Shown one piece after another: positions 14,347 to 20,767 of a DNA stretch of 23,672 nucleotides. The notes beneath the pieces are model-generated. The model did not search any database and was not told the origin of the DNA. It worked only from the letters and a program-made list of their open reading frames with translations. Location: positions 1 to 23,672 of the IMG/VR virus record IMGVR_UViG_3300037076_000126, one strand, 5' to 3'. This DNA comes from a virus. Within the stretch, counting starts at the first letter, position 1. The number at the start of each line of letters is the position of its first letter. A program made the position numbers and the translations under genes.

Positions 14347-14922
14347 TTATTTGGTTGTTATTAAATTTCCATCTTGGTCAAATTCTCCTTCTAATGATAT
14401 ACAATTTAAAGGATCACATACATGTTTCGCTACGTTATTTGATTGTTGCGATATAGCAAGGAGCGCATCGACGGAATCATAACTGGGACGATTCCATTGC
14501 GGCATCATTTGTGAATCCCAAATATGCCAATACACTAGTGGTATTCCCATTGCATGAATTTGTGCCTCAATTGCAAAAAGCCACATATACTGCCTCGGAT
14601 CTGTAATTGCCGCTATTGCGTCTGGTTTCTCAATTTCGATTATTTGAAATAAAATATTGGCGTCACCATAACCATTAACCGGATATAATTTACAATAAGC
14701 ATCTTTAATATTTGCTTCTTCGTTGAAGTGTTGCGACATATCACAAATCTTACCTAATTCCGGGTGCCCATTCGCCCCTCCCAATAAAGTATAGTCATAT
14801 TTATGCACAGTTTGCTTAACCATTTCCTTTGTTGCGACACTTACGCCTGAAAAAAATCTTATATCATCGGATATAAAAAGTATCTTTTTTTTCTTATTGT
14901 TGTTTGTATTATTGTTATTCAT
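14347..14922 (-). CDS. Glycosyltransferase GT4, N-terminal (acceptor) domain as a separate protein
   Basis: A 191-residue protein. After an Asn/Lys-rich start (MNNNNTNNNKKKK) it reads ILFISDDIRFFSGVSVATKEMV, the first strand and Gly/Ser loop of a GT-B N-domain, then PDAIAAITDPRQYMWLF, IPLVYWHIWDSQMMPQW and VDALLAISQQSNNVAKHV. The last is the segment that in whole GT4 enzymes stands 15-30 residues before the VPHGI motif beginning the C-domain, found in the next ORF. It ends with a short tail (DQDGNLITTK) and TAA. It is preceded by an endonuclease gene one base away. Confidence 0.7.
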   Translation of the reverse strand: MNNNNTNNNKKKKILFISDDIRFFSGVSVATKEMVKQTVHKYDYTLLGGANGHPELGKICDMSQHFNEEANIKDAYCKLYPVNGYGDANILFQIIEIEKPDAIAAITDPRQYMWLFAIEAQIHAMGIPLVYWHIWDSQMMPQWNRPSYDSVDALLAISQQSNNVAKHVCDPLNCISLEGEFDQDGNLITTK

Positions 14923-14923
14923 A

Positions 14924-16033
14924 TTATTTATTGATTAATTCTCCTTTTCTGTTAAATATCATTTTTCTATAGTTATATCCGGCATCGATAACGGCGGCTT
15001 CCTTTAAATTTAGATATTTTGTGGTTTTATTTGTCCAATCCGACTTAACCTCGACTATTAAATTGTCTTTTTTGATATATGCATCTGGATAATATCGACG
15101 AGATATTCCGTCTGGGGAGGTGTAACGTAATATGGGCATATCCTTATAAGACGTTGTTATATCATGTTCCGAATAAGTTTTAAGTAATTCATCTAAGCCA
15201 AATGGTTCATATCCTTGGACTTTAATGATCTTACCGGATGGCAAAGTATAAGATTTTCGTTGATGTGCTGCTTTTTGTTGTTTTAATATAATTTCTGGAC
15301 AGTGCATCGGACTTGATACTCCGTAGTTTTTAAGGCATGTTTGTCTTGATTTCTCTTTAACTTCTTCTGTCTGATTGGCGTTCTCCACTCCATATTTTCG
15401 CAAACACGTTTGTCTTGATTTTTCTTTAATTTCCGGAACTTGAAACCCATTGCTTACTCCATATTTAAGAAACATTGTATTTTTATATGCGTCAGTCATA
15501 TGCTTTACGTTTTCTTCAGATTCCCATCTTTTTGACGTAAGTCTGGACATATTTTTAAGCCTGTCATCTGTTTCCTTAGTCTGTCCTTTATTCCATATGA
15601 ATCTATTTTTATGTATGTTAGCAATTCTAACGTCAGTTTCTTTAGTTAGGCCGGTGTTCCATTTTGGATCGTGTCTGCATATATAGGTATGATACCCAAT
15701 GTCTAAATTTTTAAATGACGGGGTTCTTCCGCATCCACATTTACAAGTTGGTATATTTCCCAACAATACAAATTCGTTGTAGTAGTTATGTGAAGTCATA
15801 TTATGACATTTATCAAGATGACATGAAAATCTAGTTGCATTTTTAATTATTCTATTGCAAATTTTACATTGATGTGGGGTTTGTTTTGGTGTCCTTGTTC
15901 CGATAGGAGCGGCTGGAAATTGCTTTATATACTCTGCAAGTGTGATATCATGAACACGTTTCAAATGAGAACCATTAACTCTCGTTTTCATATTCAAGCC
16001 ACAAATTTCACATTTTATAAAAATATAATTCAT
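14924..16033 (-). CDS. Homing endonuclease with C2H2/C4 fingers, NUMOD-like repeats and PD-(D/E)xK domain
   Basis: A 369-residue protein. Residues 1-80 contain two zinc fingers (CEICGLNMKTRVNGSHLKRVH and CKICNRIIKNATRFSCHLDKC) and residues 97-120 a further Cys/His cluster. About 185-245 is a three-fold repeat of LKYGVxN...EIKEKSRQTC, typical DNA-recognition repeats of phage mobile endonucleases. The C-terminal domain has GYEPFGLDELL (Glu276), YYPDAYIKKDNLIVEVKSDW (Pro-Asp 316-317, Glu328-Val-Lys330), a PD-(D/E)xK nuclease. Its ATG overlaps the TGA of a ribbon-helix-helix gene. It sits directly before the N-half of the split glycosyltransferase. Confidence 0.8.
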   Translation of the reverse strand: MNYIFIKCEICGLNMKTRVNGSHLKRVHDITLAEYIKQFPAAPIGTRTPKQTPHQCKICNRIIKNATRFSCHLDKCHNMTSHNYYNEFVLLGNIPTCKCGCGRTPSFKNLDIGYHTYICRHDPKWNTGLTKETDVRIANIHKNRFIWNKGQTKETDDRLKNMSRLTSKRWESEENVKHMTDAYKNTMFLKYGVSNGFQVPEIKEKSRQTCLRKYGVENANQTEEVKEKSRQTCLKNYGVSSPMHCPEIILKQQKAAHQRKSYTLPSGKIIKVQGYEPFGLDELLKTYSEHDITTSYKDMPILRYTSPDGISRRYYPDAYIKKDNLIVEVKSDWTNKTTKYLNLKEAAVIDAGYNYRKMIFNRKGELINK

Positions 16034-16194
16034 ACTTTAGTTGGTGTATTATTGCTACTTCCACTAATGGCTTGTCGAATGGCAATCTCAGTAAATCCTG
16101 ATAATTTATAGCCATGTTCCTTGCAAAATTTATGTAAATCTTTACTAATTTCTTCGGAAATTTGTATTGATAATTTGGTATTTTTCTTCTTCAT
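16030..16194 (-). CDS. Ribbon-helix-helix DNA-binding protein
   Basis: A 54-residue protein: MKKKNTKLSIQISEEISKDL, then HKFCKEHGYKLSGFTEIAIR and a polar tail. The strand TKLSIQIS and the helices EEISKDLHKFCKEHG and LSGFTEIAIRQAI match the Arc/CopG pattern, including the small residue-rich turn before helix 2. An upstream in-frame ATG at 16206 would add four residues (MYNG); neither has a Shine-Dalgarno. The TGA overlaps the ATG of the endonuclease 14924-16033, so the two proteins are made together. An imperfect palindrome ACGA-gaaaa-TCGT (16227-16239) upstream may be its operator. Confidence 0.65.
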   Translation of the reverse strand: MKKKNTKLSIQISEEISKDLHKFCKEHGYKLSGFTEIAIRQAISGSSNNTPTKV

Positions 16195-16206
16195 ACCATT
16201 ATACAT

Positions 16207-16312
16207 ATATGCAAAAAATTGAAAACACGAGAAAATCGTAGAAATCTAATATTTATTTTTCAACTCCTCTAAAATATAATAAGTTTACTATGGGATTGTA
16301 TTCTGATATAGT
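16207..16312 (+). promoter_or_regulatory. Divergent promoter region; plus-strand promoter at 16284-16312
   Basis: This gap separates the minus-strand and plus-strand gene blocks. TTTACT (16284-16289, within GTTTACTA, which resembles the T4 early -35) is followed after 17 bases by TATAGT (16307-16312). The start would be at about 16319, the A of the ATG of the nuclease gene, so again leaderless. A second candidate -10, TATAAT at 16275-16280, lacks a good -35. No strong promoter for the minus direction was found. Confidence 0.5.
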
Positions 16313-16318
16313 GTGCTG

Positions 16319-17200
16319 ATGTCTGAACCTATAAAGAAAAAACAAATATCATTTAGTCAATTTTCGACCTATTTCGCATGTGGTTATAAATGGTTTCGTG
16401 ATTATGTTAAGAAGGATAAGAAGTTTGAGGATAATTTAAATATGAGTATGGGTTCTGCCGTGCATTTTGCCCTTCAAACATATTTGACTCTATTGTATAA
16501 TGAATCAGAAGCCAAAGCAGAGGCACTTGATATTGTCGATATTTTCATAAAATCATTTCGTGGAGAAATTACGAAGAAGGGAATTAAATCTTCCGAAGAA
16601 GAAATCGACGAGTTCATAACCGATGGAAGTGCTATTCTAAGAGAATTTATCCGGCCTGAAAATAGAAAGAGATATTTTCCCCGTGAAAAGTATGAACTAC
16701 TTGGAATTGAAATGTCATTAAATGAACCAATTTTTAATAACCTGAATATTGTAGGGTTTTTGGATTTAGTTTTAAAAGAGAAAATGACGGGAAATATTAA
16801 AATTGTTGATTTTAAAACCTCAACGAGAGGATGGTCTGCATCAGAGCAGGAAGATTTTACAAAATTAGCTCAGTTGAGACTCTATAAGGCTCTTTATAGT
16901 AAGAAGCATAATCTTCCGCTGAATAAAATTCAAGTTGAATTCTTTATATTAAAGAGAAAACTATATGATGAATCTAAATGTAAATTTCCCCAAACTAGAT
17001 TAAAGATATTTACTCCGCAATCATATAAAAATGATATTGAGGAAACATTGGTCGAGATCAGTAAATTCATAAAAGCATGTTTCACGGAAGACGGTGAATT
17101 TATTCCTAATAAGGAACATGAAAAACTTCCCTCCACAAAAGCATGTAAATATTGCCAATATGCCAAAGACGGAACCTGTGATAAGAAGAAAAATAAATAA
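16319..17200 (+). CDS. Cas4/RecB-like nuclease with an iron-sulfur cluster motif
   Basis: A 293-residue PD-(D/E)xK exonuclease-type protein, probably acting in phage DNA replication or recombination. Motifs in order: SFSQFSTYFACGYKW (Cys21), MGSAVHFAL (His49), LGIEMSLN (Glu131), IVGFLDLVL (Asp149), KIVDFKTS (Asp164, Lys166) and QLRLYKAL (Gln185, Tyr189), which is the full RecB/Cas4 series. At the C-terminus CKYCQYAKDGTC (276, 279, 287) together with Cys21 gives the four cysteines that bind a 4Fe-4S cluster in AddB and Cas4. No cas genes or CRISPR array are present, so it is not an adaptation protein here. I chose the ATG over a GTG six bases upstream. It is the first gene of the replication block. 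Confidence 0.85.
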   Translation: MSEPIKKKQISFSQFSTYFACGYKWFRDYVKKDKKFEDNLNMSMGSAVHFALQTYLTLLYNESEAKAEALDIVDIFIKSFRGEITKKGIKSSEEEIDEFITDGSAILREFIRPENRKRYFPREKYELLGIEMSLNEPIFNNLNIVGFLDLVLKEKMTGNIKIVDFKTSTRGWSASEQEDFTKLAQLRLYKALYSKKHNLPLNKIQVEFFILKRKLYDESKCKFPQTRLKIFTPQSYKNDIEETLVEISKFIKACFTEDGEFIPNKEHEKLPSTKACKYCQYAKDGTCDKKKNK

Positions 17201-17202
17201 TT

Positions 17203-17388
17203 ATGATTGATTTCGCCAAAGCTAATACAAAAGAATTTCGGGAATTTTTAAAAAATGAAATCGATGCCGATATATTTTCTCAAATAGCAAATAAAACAAA
17301 AAATAAACATATTAAGAATAGATTAGTCGAATGTGCTAAATCGCTGATTGATAATAATAAATCTATTTTAGAGATTGAAAATAACTAA
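17203..17388 (+). CDS. Small Lys/Asn-rich protein of unknown function
   Basis: A 61-residue, mostly helical protein (MIDFAKANTKEFREFLKNEI, then FSQIANKTKNKHIKNRLVEC). It follows the nuclease gene by two bases and precedes the next by three, so it is cotranscribed. No family recognised; no membrane or signal segment. Confidence 0.55.
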   Translation: MIDFAKANTKEFREFLKNEIDADIFSQIANKTKNKHIKNRLVECAKSLIDNNKSILEIENN

Positions 17389-17391
17389 ATT

Positions 17392-17598
17392 ATGAAGAAA
17401 AAACAAAAAATTAAAAAGATAAATAAATTCCCATCCGTTAGAATAACGAAATCATGGGTAAATTCCTGTGATCATTGTATTCATCAAGAAGCCGGAGGTC
17501 ATTATTGTAATTTTAGAGGTGAACCCATGAAAAATATGGATATAAAAAGATGTGGTGCCTTCGAAGATAAACTTGATAGTAATAATTTGAAGTATTAA
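17392..17598 (+). CDS. Small Cys-containing protein, probable zinc knuckle
   Basis: A 68-residue protein with a basic start (KKKQKIKKINK) and four cysteines in SCDHC (26, 29), YCNF (39) and RCGAF (54), spaced like a small zinc-binding domain. Phage genomes often carry such one-domain proteins, some binding nucleic acid. The role is unknown. It lies in the run of closely spaced small genes leading to the polymerase. Confidence 0.6.
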   Translation: MKKKQKIKKINKFPSVRITKSWVNSCDHCIHQEAGGHYCNFRGEPMKNMDIKRCGAFEDKLDSNNLKY

Positions 17599-17601
17599 TA
17601 T

Positions 17602-17808
17602 ATGGACGAAATGCGATATAATATTCATGGGGTTATTGTGACAGTGGAACCGAATGGGGAAGTGTGGTTAAAATTTAAAAGCTTAAAAGCAACAGATGGT
17701 AGCTTAGTTAAGAGATGTCGACAAATTGTAGATTATATGATTTCCGAGGCGTTTATCACGGATGACCAAGTAGAGTATATTAATATCGACGGAGTCACAA
17801 TTCGATAA
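17602..17808 (+). CDS. Small protein of unknown function
   Basis: A 68-residue protein: YNIHGVIVTVEPNGEVWLKF (two beta strands), then a helix VKRCRQIVDYMISEAFI and a last strand VEYINIDGVTI. The alternating pattern suggests a compact alpha/beta fold, but I do not recognise it. It is three bases after its neighbour and is the last gene before an internal promoter. Confidence 0.55.
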   Translation: MDEMRYNIHGVIVTVEPNGEVWLKFKSLKATDGSLVKRCRQIVDYMISEAFITDDQVEYINIDGVTIR

Positions 17809-17815
17809 TATTTAA

Positions 17816-17843
17816 TTGACAATTGAAATTAAACTGATATAAT
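17816..17843 (+). promoter_or_regulatory. Consensus extended -10 sigma70 promoter
   Basis: TTGACA (17816-17821), 16-base spacer, TATAAT (17838-17843), with TG one base before the -10 box (extended -10). This is the best promoter in the window. Transcription should begin near 17850 and the next ATG is at 17852, so the transcript that runs into the DNA polymerase would be practically leaderless. Confidence 0.85.
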
Positions 17844-17851
17844 GCGGTAAT

Positions 17852-18235
17852 ATGTTATCATCAGAATTCATACAATCATTAAATGAAGACGAGATGAGTC
17901 TATTACTATATTTCGTAAATGTAGTTGGTCGACCTTTATCTCACAATATCCCATTTGAAGTTAACGATTTGAAATTTTTTAGAAAAGATATTTTAACGAA
18001 GAAATTATTAGATTCGTTTAATAAATTGACACCGGACGGACATCCAATATTTGTTTCTCTCATGGAAAAGTTTGGTGTTAAAGTTGAAATTAAACAGGAA
18101 GAACCTAAGAAAATCGAAGAACCAGTATTACCAATAACAAGTTCAGTTGAACAGATTGTTTCTATTCAACCGGAAGTTTCTCAATCGGCAGAAACTCCTA
18201 AAACTGAAACAACTGGCTCGGCAGAAATAAAATAA
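17852..18235 (+). CDS. Unknown protein with a disordered acidic tail
   Basis: A 127-residue protein. The first 80 residues (EFIQSLNEDEMSLLLYFVNV, then FFRKDILTKKLLDSFNKL) are predicted to be helical. From about residue 85 it changes to a Glu/Pro/Ser/Thr-rich tail (EEPKKIEEPVLPITSS and onward) with no fixed structure. It is the first gene after the strong promoter at 17816-17843 and lies two genes before the polymerase; a replication accessory role is possible but not shown. Confidence 0.6.
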   Translation: MLSSEFIQSLNEDEMSLLLYFVNVVGRPLSHNIPFEVNDLKFFRKDILTKKLLDSFNKLTPDGHPIFVSLMEKFGVKVEIKQEEPKKIEEPVLPITSSVEQIVSIQPEVSQSAETPKTETTGSAEIK

Positions 18236-18237
18236 TT

Positions 18238-18555
18238 ATGAAGACAAAATATTTAATAGTAACCATGCCTGACGATTCTCAATGGAGAATTTCGGCAAAT
18301 TATATAGCAGCACAGAGAGCAGAATATTATGCTACAGGAGATTTTGAAAAGGATAAAACTATTCCATATACAACGCTTTTTCAAGAAGAAATGGAATATG
18401 CTTTAAAAAATGATGATGAACTTGTTGATTGGGCATCTAATAGCATGAATTGGTCACATGTAAAAGATATCGCTACAGAATTGCCTAGTAAAAAGAAAGA
18501 ATTGGATTTTGAAGATAAATGGCCTAATGCCAATAAGGAAATTGTTGAATTGTAA
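18238..18555 (+). CDS. Unknown small protein upstream of the DNA polymerase
   Basis: A 105-residue soluble protein: KYLIVTMPDDSQWRISANYI, AAQRAEYYATGDF, then an acidic helix FQEEMEYALKNDDELVDWA. The beginning looks like a beta hairpin followed by helices. I do not recognise the family. It starts two bases after the previous stop and ends three bases before the polymerase, so it is translated from the same mRNA. Confidence 0.6.
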   Translation: MKTKYLIVTMPDDSQWRISANYIAAQRAEYYATGDFEKDKTIPYTTLFQEEMEYALKNDDELVDWASNSMNWSHVKDIATELPSKKKELDFEDKWPNANKEIVEL

Positions 18556-18558
18556 TCT

Positions 18559-20298
18559 ATGTTTAAAGCAATTTTTAATGATAAATTAAACGGAATCGTG
18601 CATGTGCTTGATGATAGTGATGATCGCTGGCAACAATACCCATCATCTGATTTCCATTATGCTTATAGAAAATCTACTACGGGAACTTTTACATCGATTT
18701 ATGGTGATAAACTTGAAAAAATAACTTCTTTTGATGAAACAGATACCGGCTTATTTGAATCCGATTTAAATATAGAAATGAAGGTATTATTAGATTTGTA
18801 TAAGGGTAATGAAGAAGTCAGTAAAGGCCATAGAATTGTTATTTACGATATTGAAACGTCAACTCTTGGTGGTTTCCCGAATGTAATGCTCGGCGATAAA
18901 GAAATCACAGCCATTGCATTATATGATTATGCAACCGATAAATATTATTCCCTTATTCTTGATAAAGAAAATAAAGTCCAAAATAAAATTGAGGGTAATC
19001 AAACTTTAAGAGCCTTTGAAACGGAAGTTGGATTATTATCTAATTTTCTAACCCTCTGGAGAGAATTAAATCCTACTATAATTTCCGGGTGGAATATTTG
19101 GAACTTCGACGATCCGTATATTTATAATCGAATTAAAGTAGTTCTCGGTAAGAAAGCAACTTATAAATTATCACCTCTAGGAATCGTTTACCAAAATCAA
19201 TTTAATAAAAAATTAGTTATTGGTGGAGTATCTTCTTTGGATTATATCGAATTGTATAAGAAATGGTGCCCCGTGATGAAATCATCATATTCATTAGCCA
19301 GCGTTTCCAATGATGAAGAATTAGAACATCGAAAATTAACTTATAAAGGAAATTTGGATGATTTGTATCGTGATAATATAGAACAGTTTATAAATTACAA
19401 TTTAGTTGACTGTAAAATTATTGTTGACATCGAAAAAAAGTATAAATTCATCGAGCTTGCGATTTCTATTTGTCACAAGGGACATGTGAATTACGAAAGT
19501 TTTCGTATGAGTTCTAGGTGGATTGATGGTGCTATTTTAGATTATCTTCATACTGAGATGAATGTCATCGCCCCAAATAAACCAGCCGAAGGACGCCAAA
19601 ATTATGAAGACATGATTAAATCGGATGAAGAAGGATTTGAAGGTGCGTATGTAAAGGTGCCCCAAGTTGGAATTCATAATGATATAAGCGCACTGGATGT
19701 GCAGTCATTGTATCCGTCGATTATACGCACATTAAATATTAGTCCAGAAACTAAAATTGGCAATATAAAAAACTGGGATTGGGATGAATATAACAATGGT
19801 AATTTAAAAGAAATTCAACTGAATGAAATGGTTTATACTATGGATGAATTTAAGCGTATGATTTCAAATCACACCATGTCAATATCGGGGTGTGGAACGT
19901 GTTATACATTATCAAAGATAGGAGTAATTCCTGCTATATTAACTCAATGGTTTGAAGAACGATTAAAATATAAGAAACTTCAGCACGATTATAATATATC
20001 AGGGGACAAAATTAAAGAAGAATATTATAATTTAATCCAAAATAGGACTAAGGTGTTCCTCAATACATGTTATGGAATTTTGGGCCTACCTATCTTTCGT
20101 TTCTACGACCTCGACAACGCAAAATCTACCACGATTTCTGGGCAAATTATCATTAAAAAATCAGAAGCATTTATCAATGCAAAGTTCCAAGAAAAGTTGG
20201 GTAAGAAATATAAAGTTACATATGAAGACGGGACAAATGAAGTAGTATATAAAAACCAACTCGATCTGAAAGAACGAGGAATAATTATAAACCTATAG
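18559..20298 (+). CDS. 43: DNA polymerase family B, N-terminal part (exonuclease, fingers, motifs A and B)
   Basis: First 579 residues of a T4 gp43-like replicative polymerase. The 3'-5' exonuclease has Exo I YDIETS (Asp97, Glu99), Exo II SGWNIWNFDD (Asn179, Asp184) and Exo III YNLVDC (Tyr280, Asp284). Polymerase motif A is SALDVQSLYPSII (Asp380), motif B is NRTKVFLNTCYGILG (Lys498, Asn502, Tyr505, Gly506). The second catalytic aspartate pair (motif C) is missing because the ORF stops at TAG 20296-20298. It continues, in another frame and from a new ATG at 20309, with the residues leading to YCDTD. The last ~30 residues (KYKVTYEDGTNEVVYKNQ and onward) form a beta-like insertion that seems to be cut in the middle. 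This piece alone cannot polymerise; it must pair with, or be joined to, the rest. Confidence 0.9.
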   Translation: MFKAIFNDKLNGIVHVLDDSDDRWQQYPSSDFHYAYRKSTTGTFTSIYGDKLEKITSFDETDTGLFESDLNIEMKVLLDLYKGNEEVSKGHRIVIYDIETSTLGGFPNVMLGDKEITAIALYDYATDKYYSLILDKENKVQNKIEGNQTLRAFETEVGLLSNFLTLWRELNPTIISGWNIWNFDDPYIYNRIKVVLGKKATYKLSPLGIVYQNQFNKKLVIGGVSSLDYIELYKKWCPVMKSSYSLASVSNDEELEHRKLTYKGNLDDLYRDNIEQFINYNLVDCKIIVDIEKKYKFIELAISICHKGHVNYESFRMSSRWIDGAILDYLHTEMNVIAPNKPAEGRQNYEDMIKSDEEGFEGAYVKVPQVGIHNDISALDVQSLYPSIIRTLNISPETKIGNIKNWDWDEYNNGNLKEIQLNEMVYTMDEFKRMISNHTMSISGCGTCYTLSKIGVIPAILTQWFEERLKYKKLQHDYNISGDKIKEEYYNLIQNRTKVFLNTCYGILGLPIFRFYDLDNAKSTTISGQIIIKKSEAFINAKFQEKLGKKYKVTYEDGTNEVVYKNQLDLKERGIIINL

Positions 20299-20308
20299 AC
20301 TACACAAT

Positions 20309-20731
20309 ATGAAGAAAATAATTAAAATTGAAGAAGTAGAACACGATGATTATGTTCAATACTGCGATACGGATAGTGTGACCGGAGATTGTTTGATTTC
20401 GATCAACGGAATTGAGTCTAAGATAGAAGATATATGGAACACTATAAATACAACAAAAGAAATCGTTGATATTTCGGGTCGATATTACAAATTTCCCACA
20501 TCTACAACATTACCATATTATGATGAGACTAATTCGGTAGTTAAAATGGGTGGTGTGAAGTATATAGAGCGTCACAAAACACGTAAAAAAGTCTTTCTAT
20601 TAAAAACATCTCTTGGAAATTCAATTAAAGTAACGGAAGACCATTCTATAATGATAGTTGATAAAAACGGGAAACTTATTAAAAAGAAGCCAAAAGAATT
20701 AAATAAAGGAGATAAATTGATTTCTATTTGA
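20309..20731 (+). CDS. DNA polymerase middle fragment fused to the N-half of a split intein
   Basis: A 140-residue ORF in two parts. Residues 1-22 end DDYVQYCDTD, the start of polymerase motif C. From Ser23 the sequence is an intein N-half: block A SVTGDCLISING, then a long beta-rich stretch, and block B GNSIKVTEDHSIMI (Thr109, His112). It ends GDKLISI-stop after 118 intein residues, the normal place for a split. Ser1 followed by VTGD is what is seen in archaeal polymerase inteins inserted at the same DTD|S site. The matching C-half is at 21866. The ATG follows the previous stop by ten bases with no Shine-Dalgarno (a GAGGA at 20276-20280 is too far), so reinitiation after the TAG is likely. 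Confidence 0.9.
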   Translation: MKKIIKIEEVEHDDYVQYCDTDSVTGDCLISINGIESKIEDIWNTINTTKEIVDISGRYYKFPTSTTLPYYDETNSVVKMGGVKYIERHKTRKKVFLLKTSLGNSIKVTEDHSIMIVDKNGKLIKKKPKELNKGDKLISI

Positions 20732-20733
20732 TA

Positions 20734-20767
20734 TTTATATAGATACAACACTATGTATCTATATGAA
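20734..20767 (+). promoter_or_regulatory. Hairpin that contains the start codon of the endonuclease gene
   Basis: ATATAGATACA (20737-20747) is perfectly complementary to TGTATCTATAT (20754-20764) across a six-base loop; three more pairs (one G-U) extend the stem to 14 bp, 20734-20747 with 20754-20767. The ATG of the endonuclease (20763-20765) is in the 3' arm, so the initiation region would be closed in a long transcript. There is no U-run, so it is not an intrinsic terminator. Occlusion of an endonuclease start by a hairpin is known for T4 I-TevI. Confidence 0.7.

Noticed and set aside
16319-17200. The Cas4-like gene as part of a CRISPR system
   Set aside because: No cas1, cas2 or repeat array is present and the gene leads a replication operon, as Cas4/RecB-like nucleases often do in phages.
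17580-17602. Promoter before 17602 (TTGATA with an A/T-rich -10)
   Set aside because: The -10 candidates (TTAATA/TAATAT) match poorly and the gene is coupled to its neighbour by a three-base gap.
20205-20298. The KVTYEDGTNEVVYKNQ segment before the first polymerase stop as a second intein half
   Set aside because: It has the feel of an intein beta strand, but there is no Cys/Ser1 block A, no TxxH block B, and no matching C-half before 20309. It fits an insertion in the polymerase better.
20443-20450. TATAAATA, identical to the T4 late promoter, upstream of the endonuclease gene; similar strings on the minus strand at 1819-1826 and around 11425-11445
   Set aside because: In DNA this AT-rich an 8-base A/T string is expected several times by chance, and the copies are not placed consistently before genes.
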